Assembly: GCA_963576785.1 (NCBI GenBank) | Contig: OY756140.1 | Coordinates: forward strand, 1 to 64,000 | Direction of reading: 5' to 3' | Length of the DNA stretch: 64,000 nt | Origin: Chlorophyllum brunneum | Taxonomy: Eukaryota; Basidiomycota; Agaricomycetes; Agaricales; Agaricaceae | In this document: piece by piece, positions 18,552 through 32,620 of the stretch | Numbering within the stretch: the stretch's first letter is position 1 | Layout: each line of letters opens with the position of its first letter | The notes under the pieces: generated by a model | Told to the model about the DNA's origin: nothing | Databases searched by the model: none | What the model saw: the letters and a program-made list of their open reading frames with translations, nothing else | Made by a program: the position numbers and the translations under genes

Positions 18552-21500
18552 ATGTCTGACAAACCAGAGTCTGCACCGCTGTATGTTCATCATGTCACAC
18601 GACGCGTTATGTCACACGTCACTGCCAACCCTTTCCTCAAACGTCCATTATGAGCGTACGCATTTTCTGCCCAATATTTTCAGAATTATTTCTCACAACG
18701 ACCACAACAGCAATTCACAGTGAGTGAAATCAGGGACGATGACATCCTCAGCGATGTAGTACCCAGCAACATCGTGTCCAGACAGGTACGCTCGTTACGC
18801 CGGTATTAACAATATGTCATTGACACTCCTTTAGCCCAGCCAAGGCGCAGATGGCGAGAGCGAATATGCAGACGACGGTATGGAGGAGGACGAACTAATA
18901 AGCGAGTCAGAGGAGGCTCAGGTATGCCATCTCCCCCTTCGTTTGGCGTAAGTTCTGACACACACATACCATTACAGGTTCCTTCGGCCCAGACCCAGGA
19001 ATCGAAACGTGCCGAGCGGAGAATGCAGAAGCAGAAACGAAAAGCGGACGTGAACGAGCTACATAGGAAGCGCGAGGAGATGGACAAAGCCAAGGTATGT
19101 AATCCCCCGTCGTCCAAAGCCTCGTGGGTTCATATTCCACCAGATCGCCGATGCGGTGAAGCGATATTCATATCTCCTAGGGCAGACCGAACTTTTCAAA
19201 TACTTTGTGGATATCAAGGTACGCTGTTGCTTTTCACTGGAAATTTGTCTCTCACCTTCTGTAGAGAGCTCGGGACCCTGAGTACGCCGCCTTGATGGAT
19301 GCCCAACCGAAACCAAAAGGCCGGGGACGGAAGAAAGCCATGTAAGTCGATTCTTCTAGTCATCTAGCTTCAGTGACATAACCACTATTAGCGGTACGGA
19401 TGCACGCCACCGGCGCTCGGAGAAGGAAGAGGACGAGGAGCTCTTGAAGGACGGTGAGCTGGGTATGGACGGGAATGATCAACCTTTCGTCTTCGAGGAG
19501 TCACCTAGTTGTGAGTTGACTTGTTCCATCACTGTAGTGTTCCACTCAATTTTCGGTAGTCATTCATGGCACAATGCGGGCCTACCAGCTACAAGGCCTC
19601 AATTGGATGGTTTCACTTCATCACAATGGCCTCAACGGTATCCTTGCTGACGAGATGGTACGTTCCTTACTGTCCCCGACACCTTTCTCGCTCATGAACT
19701 ATCTTCAGGGCCTTGGCAAAACTCTCCAAACAATTTCATTCCTCGCTTACCTCAAACACTATCGCGATATCTCCGGCCCACACCTGATTGTTGTGCCGAA
19801 ATCGACGTTGCAAAACTGGGCGCGTGAATTCGCTAAATGGACACCCGACTTCAACATAATCTCTCTTGCCGGCACGAAAGACGAGCGAGCCGAGATCATC
19901 GCGAGCCGCTTACTGCCACGAGACTTCGAAGTCTGTATTACGACATACGAAATGTGTCTCATCGAAAAATCCGTCCTCAAGAAATTCTCATTCGAGTACA
20001 TCGTAATCGACGAGGCACATCGCATCAAGAACGTCGATTCCATCCTTTCGCAAATTGTTCGCGCGTATACGAGTAGAGGGAGATTGTTGATCACGGGCAC
20101 GCCACTGCAGAATAATTTGAAGGAGCTCTTCGCACTTCTAAATTTCATTTGTCCGGAAATATTCGTCAAGTATGAAGATCTAGACGCGTTTTTGCACAAG
20201 GACGCGACAGGGGCTGACGAGGAGGAGGAGAGGAGTAAGAAAGTCGTTGAGGCCCTGCACAAAATCCTCCGGCCGTTCCTACTGAGGCGCGTCAAGTCTG
20301 ACGTGGAGAAGAATCTACTACCCAGTTCGTCGTCTTCCTTGTATCATATTTCCTAACGGCTAACCCTCTTCCAGAAAAGGAGATAAATATCTACGTAGGT
20401 CTCACGGAAATGCAACGCAAGTGGTATCGCTCTGTCCTGGAAAAGGACATCGACGCCGTGAATGGCCTAACGGGGAAGAAAGAAGGGAAAACACGTTTGA
20501 TGAATATGGTCATGCAGGTACACCCATCCAACTTTATGTTTAGCATTGTCTAATTTTCACCATCAGCTGCGCAAAGTGACCTGCCACCCATACCTTTTCG
20601 ACGGTGCCGAACCAGGACCACCGTATACAACTGACGAACATCTCATCCAAAACTCTGGCAAGATGATCATTCTCGACAAACTCCTCGCCGCCATGAATGC
20701 TAAGGGATCGCGTGTGCTCATCTTCAGCCAGATGAGTCGCGTGTTGGATATTTTAGAGGACTATTGCTTGTTCCGGCAATATAGTACGTATCTTCTCTCT
20801 GAATGACTTTCAGGGCTTGACTTTCCTTGTAGGGTACTGCCGTATCGACGGTGGAACTGCTCATGACGATCGCATCCTTGCGATCGACGAATACAACAAG
20901 CCGGATAGTGAAAAGTTTATCTTTTTGCTCACGACACGTGCAGGGGGGTTGGGGATCAACTTGACGACCGCAGATATTGTCGTCCTATACGACAGTGACT
21001 GGTACGTCTACTCTTCTACACGTTTGTCCTATCGATTCACTGACAAACGTAATAGGAACCCCCAGGCGGATCTCCAAGCTATGGATCGTGCCCACCGTAT
21101 TGGGCAGACGAAGCAAGTTTACGTGTTCAGGTTTGTAACAGAAGGCAGCGTCGAGGAGAGGATGCTGGAGCGTGCAGCGCAGAAGTTGAGGTTAGATCAG
21201 CTTGTGATCCAACAGGGGCGAGCACAGCAAGCGGCCAAAGGTGTGTACACGCTGTACCAGCTGAAACCACTTGTAACTGTCATTTGCAGCTGCGGCGAAT
21301 AAGGAGGAGCTCTTGGAGATGATCACACATGGCGCAGACAAGATCATCAACGCATCCGAAAAGTACGTTCTCCGATATGTTTTTTTCCCTCGAAAAGCTA
21401 ATGAGGGCTTAGTACGGTCATCAATGAGGCCATTGAGGAAATCATTTCACGCGGAGAGGAGCGTACCGCTCAACTCAACAGCAAATACGAAGGCCTCAAC

Positions 21501-22915
21501 TTGGAAGACTTGAGCAACTTCAAGTCGGACGCCTCGGTGCAGCAGTGGGAAGGCGAGGATTTCAGGACAGGGGTAAGTTGGAGATTCGGTTCGTTGTAAT
21601 TCCGCGATGTTGACCGCTAGTCACAGCGAAAGCAACTCAACCTCAACCTCCTTTCGTTGTCGAAGCGCGAGCGCAAGTCGAACTACTCGGTCGACAGCTA
21701 TTTCAAAGATACCCTCCGGGCGGGGACATCAAAGATCGAAAAGGCGCCCAAGATGCCAAGAGCGCCAAAGCAAATTGCTATGTAAGCCTCCTCCACCTTT
21801 GTATGACAGCGAACGGAACCAATGTTGGGCTATGTTATAGTCAGGACTTCCAGTTCTTCCCTCCAGAGCTCGCTGCGTTGCAAGAGCGCGAACTCGCCGT
21901 TTACAAAGTAAGTATCCTTCTTCCACCGTATTGACGCCCGCTGACGTTCCTTTTTTTAAAATTTCTGCTAGCGACTGAACAGCGTTCCTGCCGTTGCGCG
22001 AGAACCGCAGAACGAAGACGACGCACCGGAGAAACTAGAAGAAGAACGTTTGGCTGCGCAGGAGTTCATCGATACGGCGGAGTCTCTTACCGAGGAAGAG
22101 ATGGTGTTGAAGGAGGAGTACGCACAGCAGGGCTTTGGAGACTGGAGTCGTCGTGACTTCCAGCAGTTCGTTCGTGGGCTAGAGACGCATGGGTGGTAAG
22201 CAATTCGCCATATCCCGTGTTATCACTTGACGACTGGCTTTATTTAGGGGTCAACCGATGGACGTTTATGCAGCGGAAATACAGGATAAGAGTGCAGAAG
22301 ACGTCGAAATATACTACAAGGTCTTCGTCAAGAAGTGGAAGACCCTTCCTGAACACCAACGCATTGCGCAACGTATTTCCGAAGGAGAAGCGAAACGAAA
22401 CAAACGCGACACGCTCGAGTACCTTCTTGGCAAGAAGATTAATTCCGTCCGATATCCAATGCAAGAACTCGAGCTCAACTACCCCACGACGAAGGGCAAA
22501 GTCTATAGCGAGGAAGAGGATCGATATCTCCTCTGTCGACTGTTCCATTATGGAATGCAGGCGGAGGATGTGTACGAACGTATTAAGAAGGACATTACGG
22601 AATTCCCTGTGTTCCGCTTCGACTGGTTCTTCAAGAGTCGGACCCCCCAGGAACTTCAGAGGAGGTGCAATACATTGTTGAGTATGATCGAGAAGGAGGC
22701 CGAGACGGAGGTGCAGGAAGAGGCTGCGAAGAAGCAGCCAAAGGGCAAGGTATGTTGGATTCGAATACAATATATGCCAAGGCTGACCTTAACAGAAACG
22801 CGGTATCGATGAAGTTATGAAGAACGACAAGAAGGAACAGTCGAGGCCGTCGACTCCGAATACTGCTGCCTCCACCTCGTCGACTAAGCGCACGTCGAAG
22901 AAGAAGAAGACATAG
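18552..22915 (+). CDS. ISWI-type chromatin-remodelling ATPase (SNF2 family)
   Basis: About 20 small exons encode roughly 1,095 residues. After an acidic N-terminus comes [20 protein letters not shown], then the Walker [23 protein letters not shown], the DEAH box [10 protein letters not shown] and [12 protein letters not shown]. Next are the helicase C block ([29 protein letters not shown]) and [16 protein letters not shown]. The C-terminal third has the HAND-SANT-SLIDE module that defines [33 protein letters not shown], and [18 protein letters not shown]. The protein slides and spaces nucleosomes using ATP in the nucleus. The first two exons (18552-18580, 18734-18785) are the least certain; from exon 3 onward phases fit. 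The C-terminus is Lys-rich (TSKKKKT). Confidence 0.95.
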
Positions 22916-23223
22916 ATTGGTTGTTAGTTCTCGGTCGGAATAGAGTCACTGTATATTCGATACCTTTATTTTATAATCTTGGCCTGTATATTTAAAACTA
23001 TCCATAGTAGGAGCATCTGCGATGAGTTTGGTGGTGAGACATCGTCTGAGACCAGACACTGATACACTAAAAAAAAAGAATGAATGATGGAAATACGTTG
23101 CTGCTTGGAAATTCATACTATCTGATAACATATGCAAAGAACAAGATCAGTGAGAAAGTAACTAGCCACAACACCAGCACTCTAAACCATGTATTCCATA
23201 AAACTATTTCTGGTTTTCACCCT
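22916..23223. other. Convergent 3' spacer
   Basis: 308 bases between two convergent stop codons; AT-rich, with TTTATTTTATAATC and a short A-run. Nothing else seen. Confidence 0.5.
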
Positions 23224-24118
23224 CTAATCATGAGGTGCATCATCTGTTGTAATACCAAAGTCATCATTGTAGAAAATTATGAACTTCAAGATGTCAAGGA
23301 TGGTGTAGTCACCAATATGGGGATTAAAATCAGGTGGATTAGTGCCAACTACACCATTAGGTTGATAGGCCTGAAGTGTGGCTTGTGTGATAGTGAGTGG
23401 CCGAAGTGGTTCAGCTAAAGCATGTCCATCACCAGAAAGCTAGATAATATTTCTCAGATTCAAATATACAACTGCAGTGAACATGCAACTTACATGTTTC
23501 ACAAGAGGAGTGAAAGGAGCTGTAAGCTGACTCCAATTCTTGTTGATGATTTGTGCATTCCTTATACATGCACCTTGTTGTGCAAGACGGTCATCAATCT
23601 GATCAAGACGGTGGTCAATCTGATCAAGACAGTGGTCAACCTGATCTGGGTGACCCATGACTATATTGTGGTTGTTTTGAATTAAAGCAAGCAGGTTTGC
23701 AAGATCAGGGACTAGTTGGGGACTTGCTGGAAGTCATGTGCTGCATCTAGTGACCATGTATAATGAATGGGATCAAACAGCAAGAGTATAGCAGCCTTAC
23801 GTGCATTTCGCATAGTGTGCAACCTGATCTGGGATGTTTGTACCATATCACTGGTGATCAGATCTGGCAACAATCCTAGAAAGGTTATTAGAAATTCTAC
23901 AAGCTGGGATGGGACTTACTGTGAGCAATTGTCAAATTCCCGACGGTTTCTTCTGCCTCTTGAAGTGCCTGGCGATCAAGGGGATCTCCTGCATTCTTAA
24001 ATGGCAATACACCGTGCAAAGGGAGATTCAGGATCTGCGGATTGTTGACCAAGGCAGGGTGAATGTCTGCGAGGCCATGAGTGATATGGTGTGAAGACAG
24101 AGAGACGTTGTGTGCCAT
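23224..24118 (-). CDS. Uncharacterised agaricomycete coiled-coil protein
   Basis: Four exons (24118-23920, 23875-23801, 23726-23494, 23439-23224) join in phase to 240 residues, MAHNVSLSSHHITHG to TDDAPHD. The middle holds tandem heptad-like repeats DQVDHCL-DQIDHRL-DQIDDRL, coded by a 63-bp, three-unit minisatellite. Then comes IRNAQIINKN...PFTPLVKHL, and a C-terminal part SGDGHALAEPLRPLTI with TILDILKFIIFYNDDFGI. This arrangement (short coiled coil, then PLVPL-like and FYN-DFGI blocks) recurs in a large lineage-specific family in mushrooms; no function is known. All introns are GT-AG and phase-consistent, so the gene looks intact. Confidence 0.7.
23584..23646. repeat. 21-bp x 3 tandem repeat inside a coiled coil
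   Basis: Three units of AAGACGGTGGTCAATCTGATC with small differences (23584-23604, 23605-23625, 23626-23646). Each unit encodes one seven-residue step (DQIDHRL) on the minus strand, so copy changes would lengthen the coiled coil without breaking frame. Confidence 0.9.
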
Positions 24119-24284
24119 TGGCGATCCCCAAAGTCTCACTTTAAACTATACCAGAACCCTAAACTTGTCGTGGACGATCGTTTTTCAGTCAAAGCTATTT
24201 ATAGTTGCTTTATGACATATGCGACTAGTCTCGTTCAACGACTTGACATACACCAACACCCACTCTGTAGGGACTGCGGTCTAC

Positions 24285-25149
24285 ATGTACGGCACCAATT
24301 CCCATCAACCTACCTCCCAATCTACTTCAACCTTACCTTGGAGCCATCGCCTCTCACGGACTCTACGACCAGCATCTTCTACCACTCTATTCAACCGTTA
24401 CACATCTACTCTACCCCTCTCGTCTCACCCTACTGGCGAAATATGGAAGCATATATTTAGTATTTGCGTTTATTCAGACTTGGCGGGCACAACTCCTACG
24501 ACGTGGAGAACGAATAGGCGCTTCGTCCGAATCGAACATTTTGGCCTAAGCGGTGTTGTTCTCTACGAAATCCCAGTCACACGTCGGAAGGATAGAGATA
24601 TCCACCCCGCCTTTACTCTCGATGAGGTTTTCGGTAGCGAAGAGTCCGACTACGAAGACGGAATGAGCATAACCCGGTTATTGAACTCAACGAGTGCGAA
24701 GGTGGTTTATTTCCCGGTGTATGCTTGTACTTCTTTCACAGTACGTCCTATCCAATCGTCGTGATATTGTGAATTGATGGGCATGGAAGATCGGCCAAGT
24801 GATGCATTCATATCTTACGAACACTCCTCAGACAAGACCATATCCAGCATATGATGGTTTCTTCGTCTTTCTCGATAACCCAGATAATCCTAACGAATCT
24901 GGAAAGACGACCACCGACGAGGCTGCAATATTTTCCAGATCGCCCGCATGCAAACGTTCATCGAGCGATCCAGAGTCGGACCAAGAGATAGAAGTGTTGG
25001 ACCACAAAAGCGATAGCTCCGTTGATTCTTTGGGGCCGTACACTCCCCCTCGGCTCGATTCACCTCCGATTCAAGAACTTGCGGCTTCGAAGGCGCTAGA
25101 GAAGGATTCACCTTGCAAGGATGTAATAAACGTATATCAAGATGTCTAG
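24285..25149 (+). CDS. Uncharacterised protein, two exons
   Basis: Exons 24285-24740 and 24790-25149 give 271 residues; an in-frame ATG at 24219 would add 22. A stretch SSHPTGEIWKHIFSICV is reminiscent of the start of an F-box but too short to call. A globular-looking part follows (FVRIEHFGLSGVVLYEIPV, KVVYFPVYACTSFTIGQVMHS, YDGFFVFLDN). The C-terminal third is acidic and Ser/Pro-rich, probably disordered (KRSSSDPESDQEIEVLDH). Function unknown. Confidence 0.6.
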
Positions 25150-25228
25150 ATATCTGCCAGAATCATCATAGACGAAAAGGTTTATTAACCCAAAGATTAC
25201 ATTGTTTTCCCAGGTTGATGAATATATC

Positions 25229-26816
<1,588 letters not shown>

Positions 26817-28162
26817 TGTGTACTAGATGCAAAGCTCGAGTTTGAACTTGGTGAGGAAGAGATTCATTTTAGTGGTGGTTTTTATACTGCCTGTTGGTGA
26901 GTTGAGTAGAGTAGTTTTTCGAGAGCACATGGTAGATATCGGGGCGACTTGTAGATACTCTTGGAGGCATGCGTTGAGCGCAGTCGTGAGTCAATGGGTG
27001 AGAATGGATTCCTGAGGTGTCGTGTGAGTGCACTGGCTTGGATGTAGAGATGTCATATGCTTTAATAGATAAATAATGACCTGGTAGTGTTATAACATGA
27101 TATGGAAGTCCAACCAGTTTTCTCAAAAAGAGGCTTTGGTTCTCAGGCCATCGTTCAAGAACAAAGAGAGATAGCGATAGACAAGAAGGCCAGAATCGAT
27201 AAGGAGATAGCAGAGTAAAGTCCACGCTAGATGGCCCTAAATTAAGAGCTTGCCAAGGATAGACTCAGGTGGGATGGCTGTTAGCGAATATTCTTGGCAG
27301 GGGTCGTAGAGTACGGTTTTCATTCGACATTCGACGCTTCAATTTGTCAATTTCGAAGCTCGATGATTGAATGAAAGGCGCCCAGGAAAGGAAAGGATAC
27401 AAGTTTCGAGCTGGGGTGTTGTGACTTGTCGCCGTATGGTTGGGGTTATGCAGGTGACGTTGTGGTATTAATATACAGATTTCGGAGGGCTAAATATGAC
27501 GAATGATGCACAGAGGGGAGATGAAAATATAAGTAGGTGAGAACGAGGGGCACATCTTTGTTTGTCAGTGCCTTCCCACACCGCCAGCGTGGGGGCCTCT
27601 CCTCCACCCCAACACTCCAGTCATCTCTTATTCCGGAATTTAAAATATAAATATGTCAACTACCCGAGGATACAGCCACCATGGATGCAACATCAGGACG
27701 TCGAACAGGGTCCCCGGTTTGATGGCACAAATTTTGGGTGAAATTTTCCAGTTGGACCCAGCTGCCTTCATTTTGAGCGCCCTACTCGAGTTTAGACGCG
27801 GACACGGGGGGTGTGAAACCCCTGAACCAAACTGGAAAGGTTGGTTGTCAGGGAGCGAGATCTTGAGAAGTGGCTTGATATAGGAAATTGTATTATTTGC
27901 CGAACCATTCCTCCTCTCCTCTGTACATTATCCTACCTAGCCAGCCATGCAGCGAGTATGGTCGACCTACCTGGATTCGAATGGGAGTCGAATAGGGCAT
28001 CATGAGGTAAGATGGGTTCTTTTATGGATTGTTATTAAATCCGGCGTTGCATGGGAATTTCGGGCTTACCCTACCAACCCTCTTTTTCCTTCCCAACCAT
28101 CCCCTTCCAACACCCGCAGATGGACCACGGCTCACCGTAAGTCTGTCTTTCTATCATAAACC
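26817..28162. other. Divergent intergenic region
   Basis: 1.35 kb between the divergent starts of the protease and Tsp2 genes, so it holds both promoters. A TTTATACT on the plus strand (26880-26887) gives AGTATAAA on the minus strand, a TATA-like box 64-71 bases upstream of the protease start codon. No gene is supported. Confidence 0.5.
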
Positions 28163-29536
28163 ATGCGTCTTCACAAAGAACCTAATAGCCAATCGTCTCG
28201 TCGTGCCTCGGTCGCCGGTTCAGCCTACTCCCAGGCAGCCTCAACCCGCCATATCCTTGCCGACATGACCCCCTCGTCCGACTTTGCCAACACTCACAAT
28301 CTCCATTCGAGCCCTCTTGCCGGCCTTGGGCCTGGTGCGCGCCCAATGAATGATGACAGCAGCATCTCCCTCTCCGTCAACTACATTCCCCACAAATTTT
28401 CCGATGCCATGCTGTCACGTAAACGCAAAGGCGATGGTCCCGGTATGAACATACCAAAACCAGGAGGTGGTGTTGAGGCCTTTCGTAGCGGTGAGGCTAG
28501 AATGCCCGGTGTCAGCGACGAGGACTACGATGGTATCTCGAGCGGTTTGTTGGGCGCCAAAGACCGCAGGACAGGTCGAAGGATGCGTTGGACCAAGTTC
28601 AAGTGGATCTTATTCTTCGCCACCATCCTCGTATGTTCCTCTCTATCCTCCACCTCATCGTTCCTTACTCATAAATAATCCAGTTAACCATTTATTCTTT
28701 CATCTCCCTCATCTTTTGCCTTCTTACGTGGTTTAACATTTGGACACATGCTGATATCGTCCGTGTTGGGAATCGTCCGGAACTTATCTTATCCACTATC
28801 GCCGCCTCTCTAGGTGTTTTCACTTCACTCGTCGGCTGGGCAGGTATCCTACTCAACAACCGTGCATTCCTCGCCTGGTACACCTTCCTTCTATGGGTCA
28901 CCTTTGCCTTCCTCGTCACACCTGGTTACATAACCTTCAAGCACCGTACCTTCAATCTTGAAGGAAAGATAAACGCTCAGTGGTCCAGATTCCTCGGTGC
29001 TGAGGGGCGATTGCGGATTCAAGATCAGCTTCAGTGCTGCGGGTACTTTAGCCCCTTCATCGAGGCCACTATTTCCCAAACCTGTTATGCACGCAGCGTT
29101 CTTCCCGGGTGTAAACTTCCCTATATTGTCTATCAACGCATGGTCCTCGAGAGATGGTATACCGTCGTTTTCTGTCTCGTACCCCTACACATCTTTATCA
29201 TCGTCTCCGGCCTCCTTTGTTCCAATCATGTCACCTATCGTTTCGGCAAAGGCATGATGCCAAAGGCTTATAGGTTGAGCCCAAACAGTATGGCTGTCAT
29301 TATGGACAACTACGCCCGGTACGTCTATCTCTCACTTTACATCATTATTCCCATCATTGACCGAACGACATAGGCAATTGGCGGAGCAATATGGTCAAGA
29401 TGTTGCATCCGACATTCTTGCCCGTTCACGGTCAAATTTGAACCTATCTGCTTCTGCACCACCTTTCCCTACAGGAATGCCACAACCAGCAACGACCGTT
29501 CACGCGCACAACAAATACGAATCGCTCAGCACTTGA
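28163..29536 (+). CDS. TSP2: Tetraspanin, Tsp2-type
   Basis: Three exons (28163-28630, 28684-29318, 29374-29536) encode 421 residues. A long disordered N-terminus of about 150 residues precedes the first membrane segment (FKWILFFATILLTIYSFISL). Segments 2 and 3 follow (STIAASLGVFTSLVGWAGIL, WYTFLLWVTFAFLVTPGYI). A large extracellular loop carries the tetraspanin CCG signature (QLQCCGYF) plus two further cysteines (TCYA, PGCKL). Segment 4 is TVVFCLVPLHIFIIVSGLLC. Tsp2 is a basidiomycete-specific tetraspanin class with an extended N-terminus. Tetraspanins organise membrane protein complexes; the fungal role of this class is not established. Confidence 0.85.
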
Positions 29537-31448
29537 CCAAACCCATCCTGATCAGTCAATCATCTCCACGTCCACGTCCATCAACCCCCCATTTGCGGTA
29601 CTAACAACACCCATCTCATACAACAACAAACATCGCCGTTCTCTTCCGCTCCACCCCATTCATTCATGACTTATCTCCCTATAGAGAGTAGTAGTCGTCC
29701 ACTCGCTTCACAATATCATGTGACCCCGTCGTCGTTGTACATTGTTCTCAAAATGACGCGCCTTGTTCTCTTTATACCCCACTTTCTCTTCTACTTTGTC
29801 AAACGTTTTAAATTTTGTATTCGTTGACTTTTGCGTTCATTTTTTTCATTTGGGTTGGTGCTTCATATATATAGTTATGATATAATATACCCCCTATTAA
29901 ATCGGGCTGGAAACATAACACTCATTTCGGAGTATGTATTTGAAGATTGGGACTGGAGTTGTGGTAATCATTTCGGAGGAAGGCCGTCGTTTCCGTTGTG
30001 TGGTGGAATGTTTCTTGGTGACAAGTGCGGTGTCTGCGGAACCAGATGTCAGACATTAATTTGTATGTCTCCGGTGTCCCGGAGTGGGCACATTCGTCCG
30101 AGAACCCCGGCTGAACACCTACTAAGTCCTCGCTCGCTATCATAAATGTCGATTCGAAGTCTGGAAGTCCTCTGGTCTTCGAGGGATCAGTTCCAAGCAT
30201 TGACACTTGATGGTTGTGCGGCAAAACGCTGTTGTGGTTAATTCTTATGATTCGTTTAACCAGTTCCCAACGCTCAAGACTCTTAATCTGGGTATCCCAA
30301 GTCATTGTTAGTTGGTTTCATCAAGAACAAGAGGAGGCCTCACTGCAGCATACCTTTACAGCATATTCGGACGGTGCTGGTGGGAGACCCGTTATCATGC
30401 ACCTTGACAACGAGGACCCCACTTTTCGAGTAGACAGGGTATTGGACTTCTTTTTCATTGTCCGCGACGGTCAGTTGTTTCACTTAACAGCTTAACACGT
30501 GTTGTGGACTGTTGTGGCGTTGTGGGCGTCAGTCTTCCCACAGTTTGCCAAGAACCCGATGTTCTCGCTTAACCCCCGCAGGGTACCTTTGAATCGGTTC
30601 AGTCTCACACTACAATAAATCGTAAAACGTCTACTTACTACGCTCGACACATTTAAAGATGGCGTACGTGGCACGAGGTAAGTGATTATACAGGAGAGTT
30701 TTACCTGAATCTTTGTATTCACGACAAAAATAAACCTCTGAACAATACTCGGGAAGCCGATCTGAGGTATGAGCCAAATGGATCATCAATCATGCATGTG
30801 AACTTCCCCTAGTAGGAGGAATGTCACTAACAACTTGGGGATTGGCTGCTAGATTAGTTTAATCAATACATGGTCGGTCGACGAAGGTATCAGCAGGACC
30901 ATCTATTGCAGGAAGCAGTCAGTGTACACGGGAGCTGGTTTAGCCACAAATCTATTAAGACACTGCCTCATATACTCGGTTTCGTACCCGCTAATCCGGG
31001 GGTGATATGTCGACACATGTCGGGTTTCTCATGGTCTATAAGCACCAAATCTATAATACGTCCCAAAACATCAGGTTAAACTGGCATTAGACTGATTTGA
31101 TGGCCGATGTTCCACCTCCATCACGATAAAGCCCGTTCCTAGTACGCAACTGCAATGGGTCTGGATCAACAGCACCCCGAGGTGATGTCCGGTTTACTAT
31201 CCCCCGCACACATCCGATCCGCATCCAGTTAGACAGGGAGAGAAGCTTCGACTTTCCAGAAACAATGGAATACTTACAAATTTGCTGTTAAAAGCTCCTT
31301 TAGGGTATACCTTATTCTCTGAAACGACGATTTGATCTATACATCCGCGTTGCACCCCGCGCTCCTGGCATCCAGCCCAATTCTGTCACTATATATATTC
31401 AAGGCCTTCCTCAGAAACAGTGCAAACGTCTTCCCCAACAATCTCAAC
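29537..31448. other. Gene-poor stretch, 1.9 kb
   Basis: No gene is supported. A 127-residue minus-strand frame (30305-29922, MTWDTQIKSLERWELV...) and an overlapping plus-strand frame (30214-30495) both have protein-like composition without recognisable domains; at most one can be real. The first 300 bases are the AT-rich 3' side of Tsp2. Confidence 0.45.
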
Positions 31449-32006
31449 ATGTCAACCAACCCACGACCGCCAGTCCCAAATATCACCACGGGGGGAACAA
31501 ACAACACGGTGAACTATAGTCCCAATTATGGTCAGTATGACCACAGATCCATCAGTATGTCTCCTTCGCTCTCGTGAACCCTTATTATGTGCTCAAGTGT
31601 GACCCAGACATAAACGGCCGCCAAGAACGCCCAGGTAAGAATTTCCGCAACTCAAGCAATTTCAAGTTGTATAAATGTCCATGGTAGAAAATATGGGGGA
31701 ATGGGGCCATTCTCCTCACCCTCATATGCCCAACAACCCTCGCCGGTTAGCCCACCTTTTGGTACCGGACCACCACCGAATCAACATCGTATCACCAACG
31801 GGTATCCTTACCAAATTCGTAATCCGACTCTACCCCTACCCGATAGAAACGCCTATTATAATGTCGGCCCCAGCCAAGCAGAACGTAGCATGTCGAGCCC
31901 AACGTCGCACGGTTACCCACAGGGTAATTTTAGCGGTGGTTATGCCAATGTCCCGCTGAACCAGGCGCAGGCGATGAACGAAGCCCAATACCAGACAGTA
32001 TGCTGA
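31449..32006 (+). CDS. Possible Asn/Pro-rich protein, structure uncertain
   Basis: A first exon from 31449 reads MSTNPRPPVPNITTGGTNNT. After introns, a frame at about 31690-32006 encodes a Pro/Tyr/Asn-rich stretch (SYAQQPSPVSPPFGTGPP...). My splice choices leave the last joint one base out of phase, so the gene may be a decayed relative of the next gene (32621), use a splice site I did not find, or continue past 31994 through a GTATGC donor. Low confidence in the exact span. Confidence 0.35.
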
Positions 32007-32620
32007 AGGGCCCCCGGAAACACCTTACCTGTCCACTGGTACAGTGCTTTGGTAAGGGATAGCGATAGCCCCATGACCCGACATTGACGGTGCATATGCT
32101 GGCACGTGTGTGTGGCGAGGACTTGCTGTGAGCGTACTTTCGCACCAGTATCAAAAACATTCCGGCCCGTTGTCTGGAAAGGTGGCAATGATAGCACACT
32201 GGGATCATTAAGCTGTGCAGGTTCCAGCAAGGCCACTTTGTGTGCGGCGGTGCCACAAATCAGTGACTATTTCTGGAACAATAACGACACTCGGATGCAC
32301 AAAAGACATACATTTTCCGTTCGAGCTACCTAGACTGCAATGGACACAAGGGGTCCATCAATGCACGTCGTTTGTTAAGCAACGGGTGTTTTGTATTGCA
32401 CTGACGGGACTGCTCGACTTCTGGTCCATTGTTGAGCGCGAATGCGGGCGTTTAGTTCATTGGCAGGTGACATAGCCTTCGCTACCCTGAATGTGATTAG
32501 TTATAACCCTCAGTGGTCGGTTGGTTCCCACACAACACTCATCCACCACCTAGTTCCTTTGCCTCACCTTAATCGTCAGCTCTCCTCCACTTGTAAGGCT
32601 AGTTTGTCTTTTAGGGGACC

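Noticed and set aside
23584..23646. CRISPR-like array
   Set aside because: Units are contiguous without spacers and code for heptads; and the organism is a fungus.
29922..30495. Possible gene on either strand downstream of Tsp2
   Set aside because: Two opposite frames overlap, neither with a recognisable domain or partner exons.
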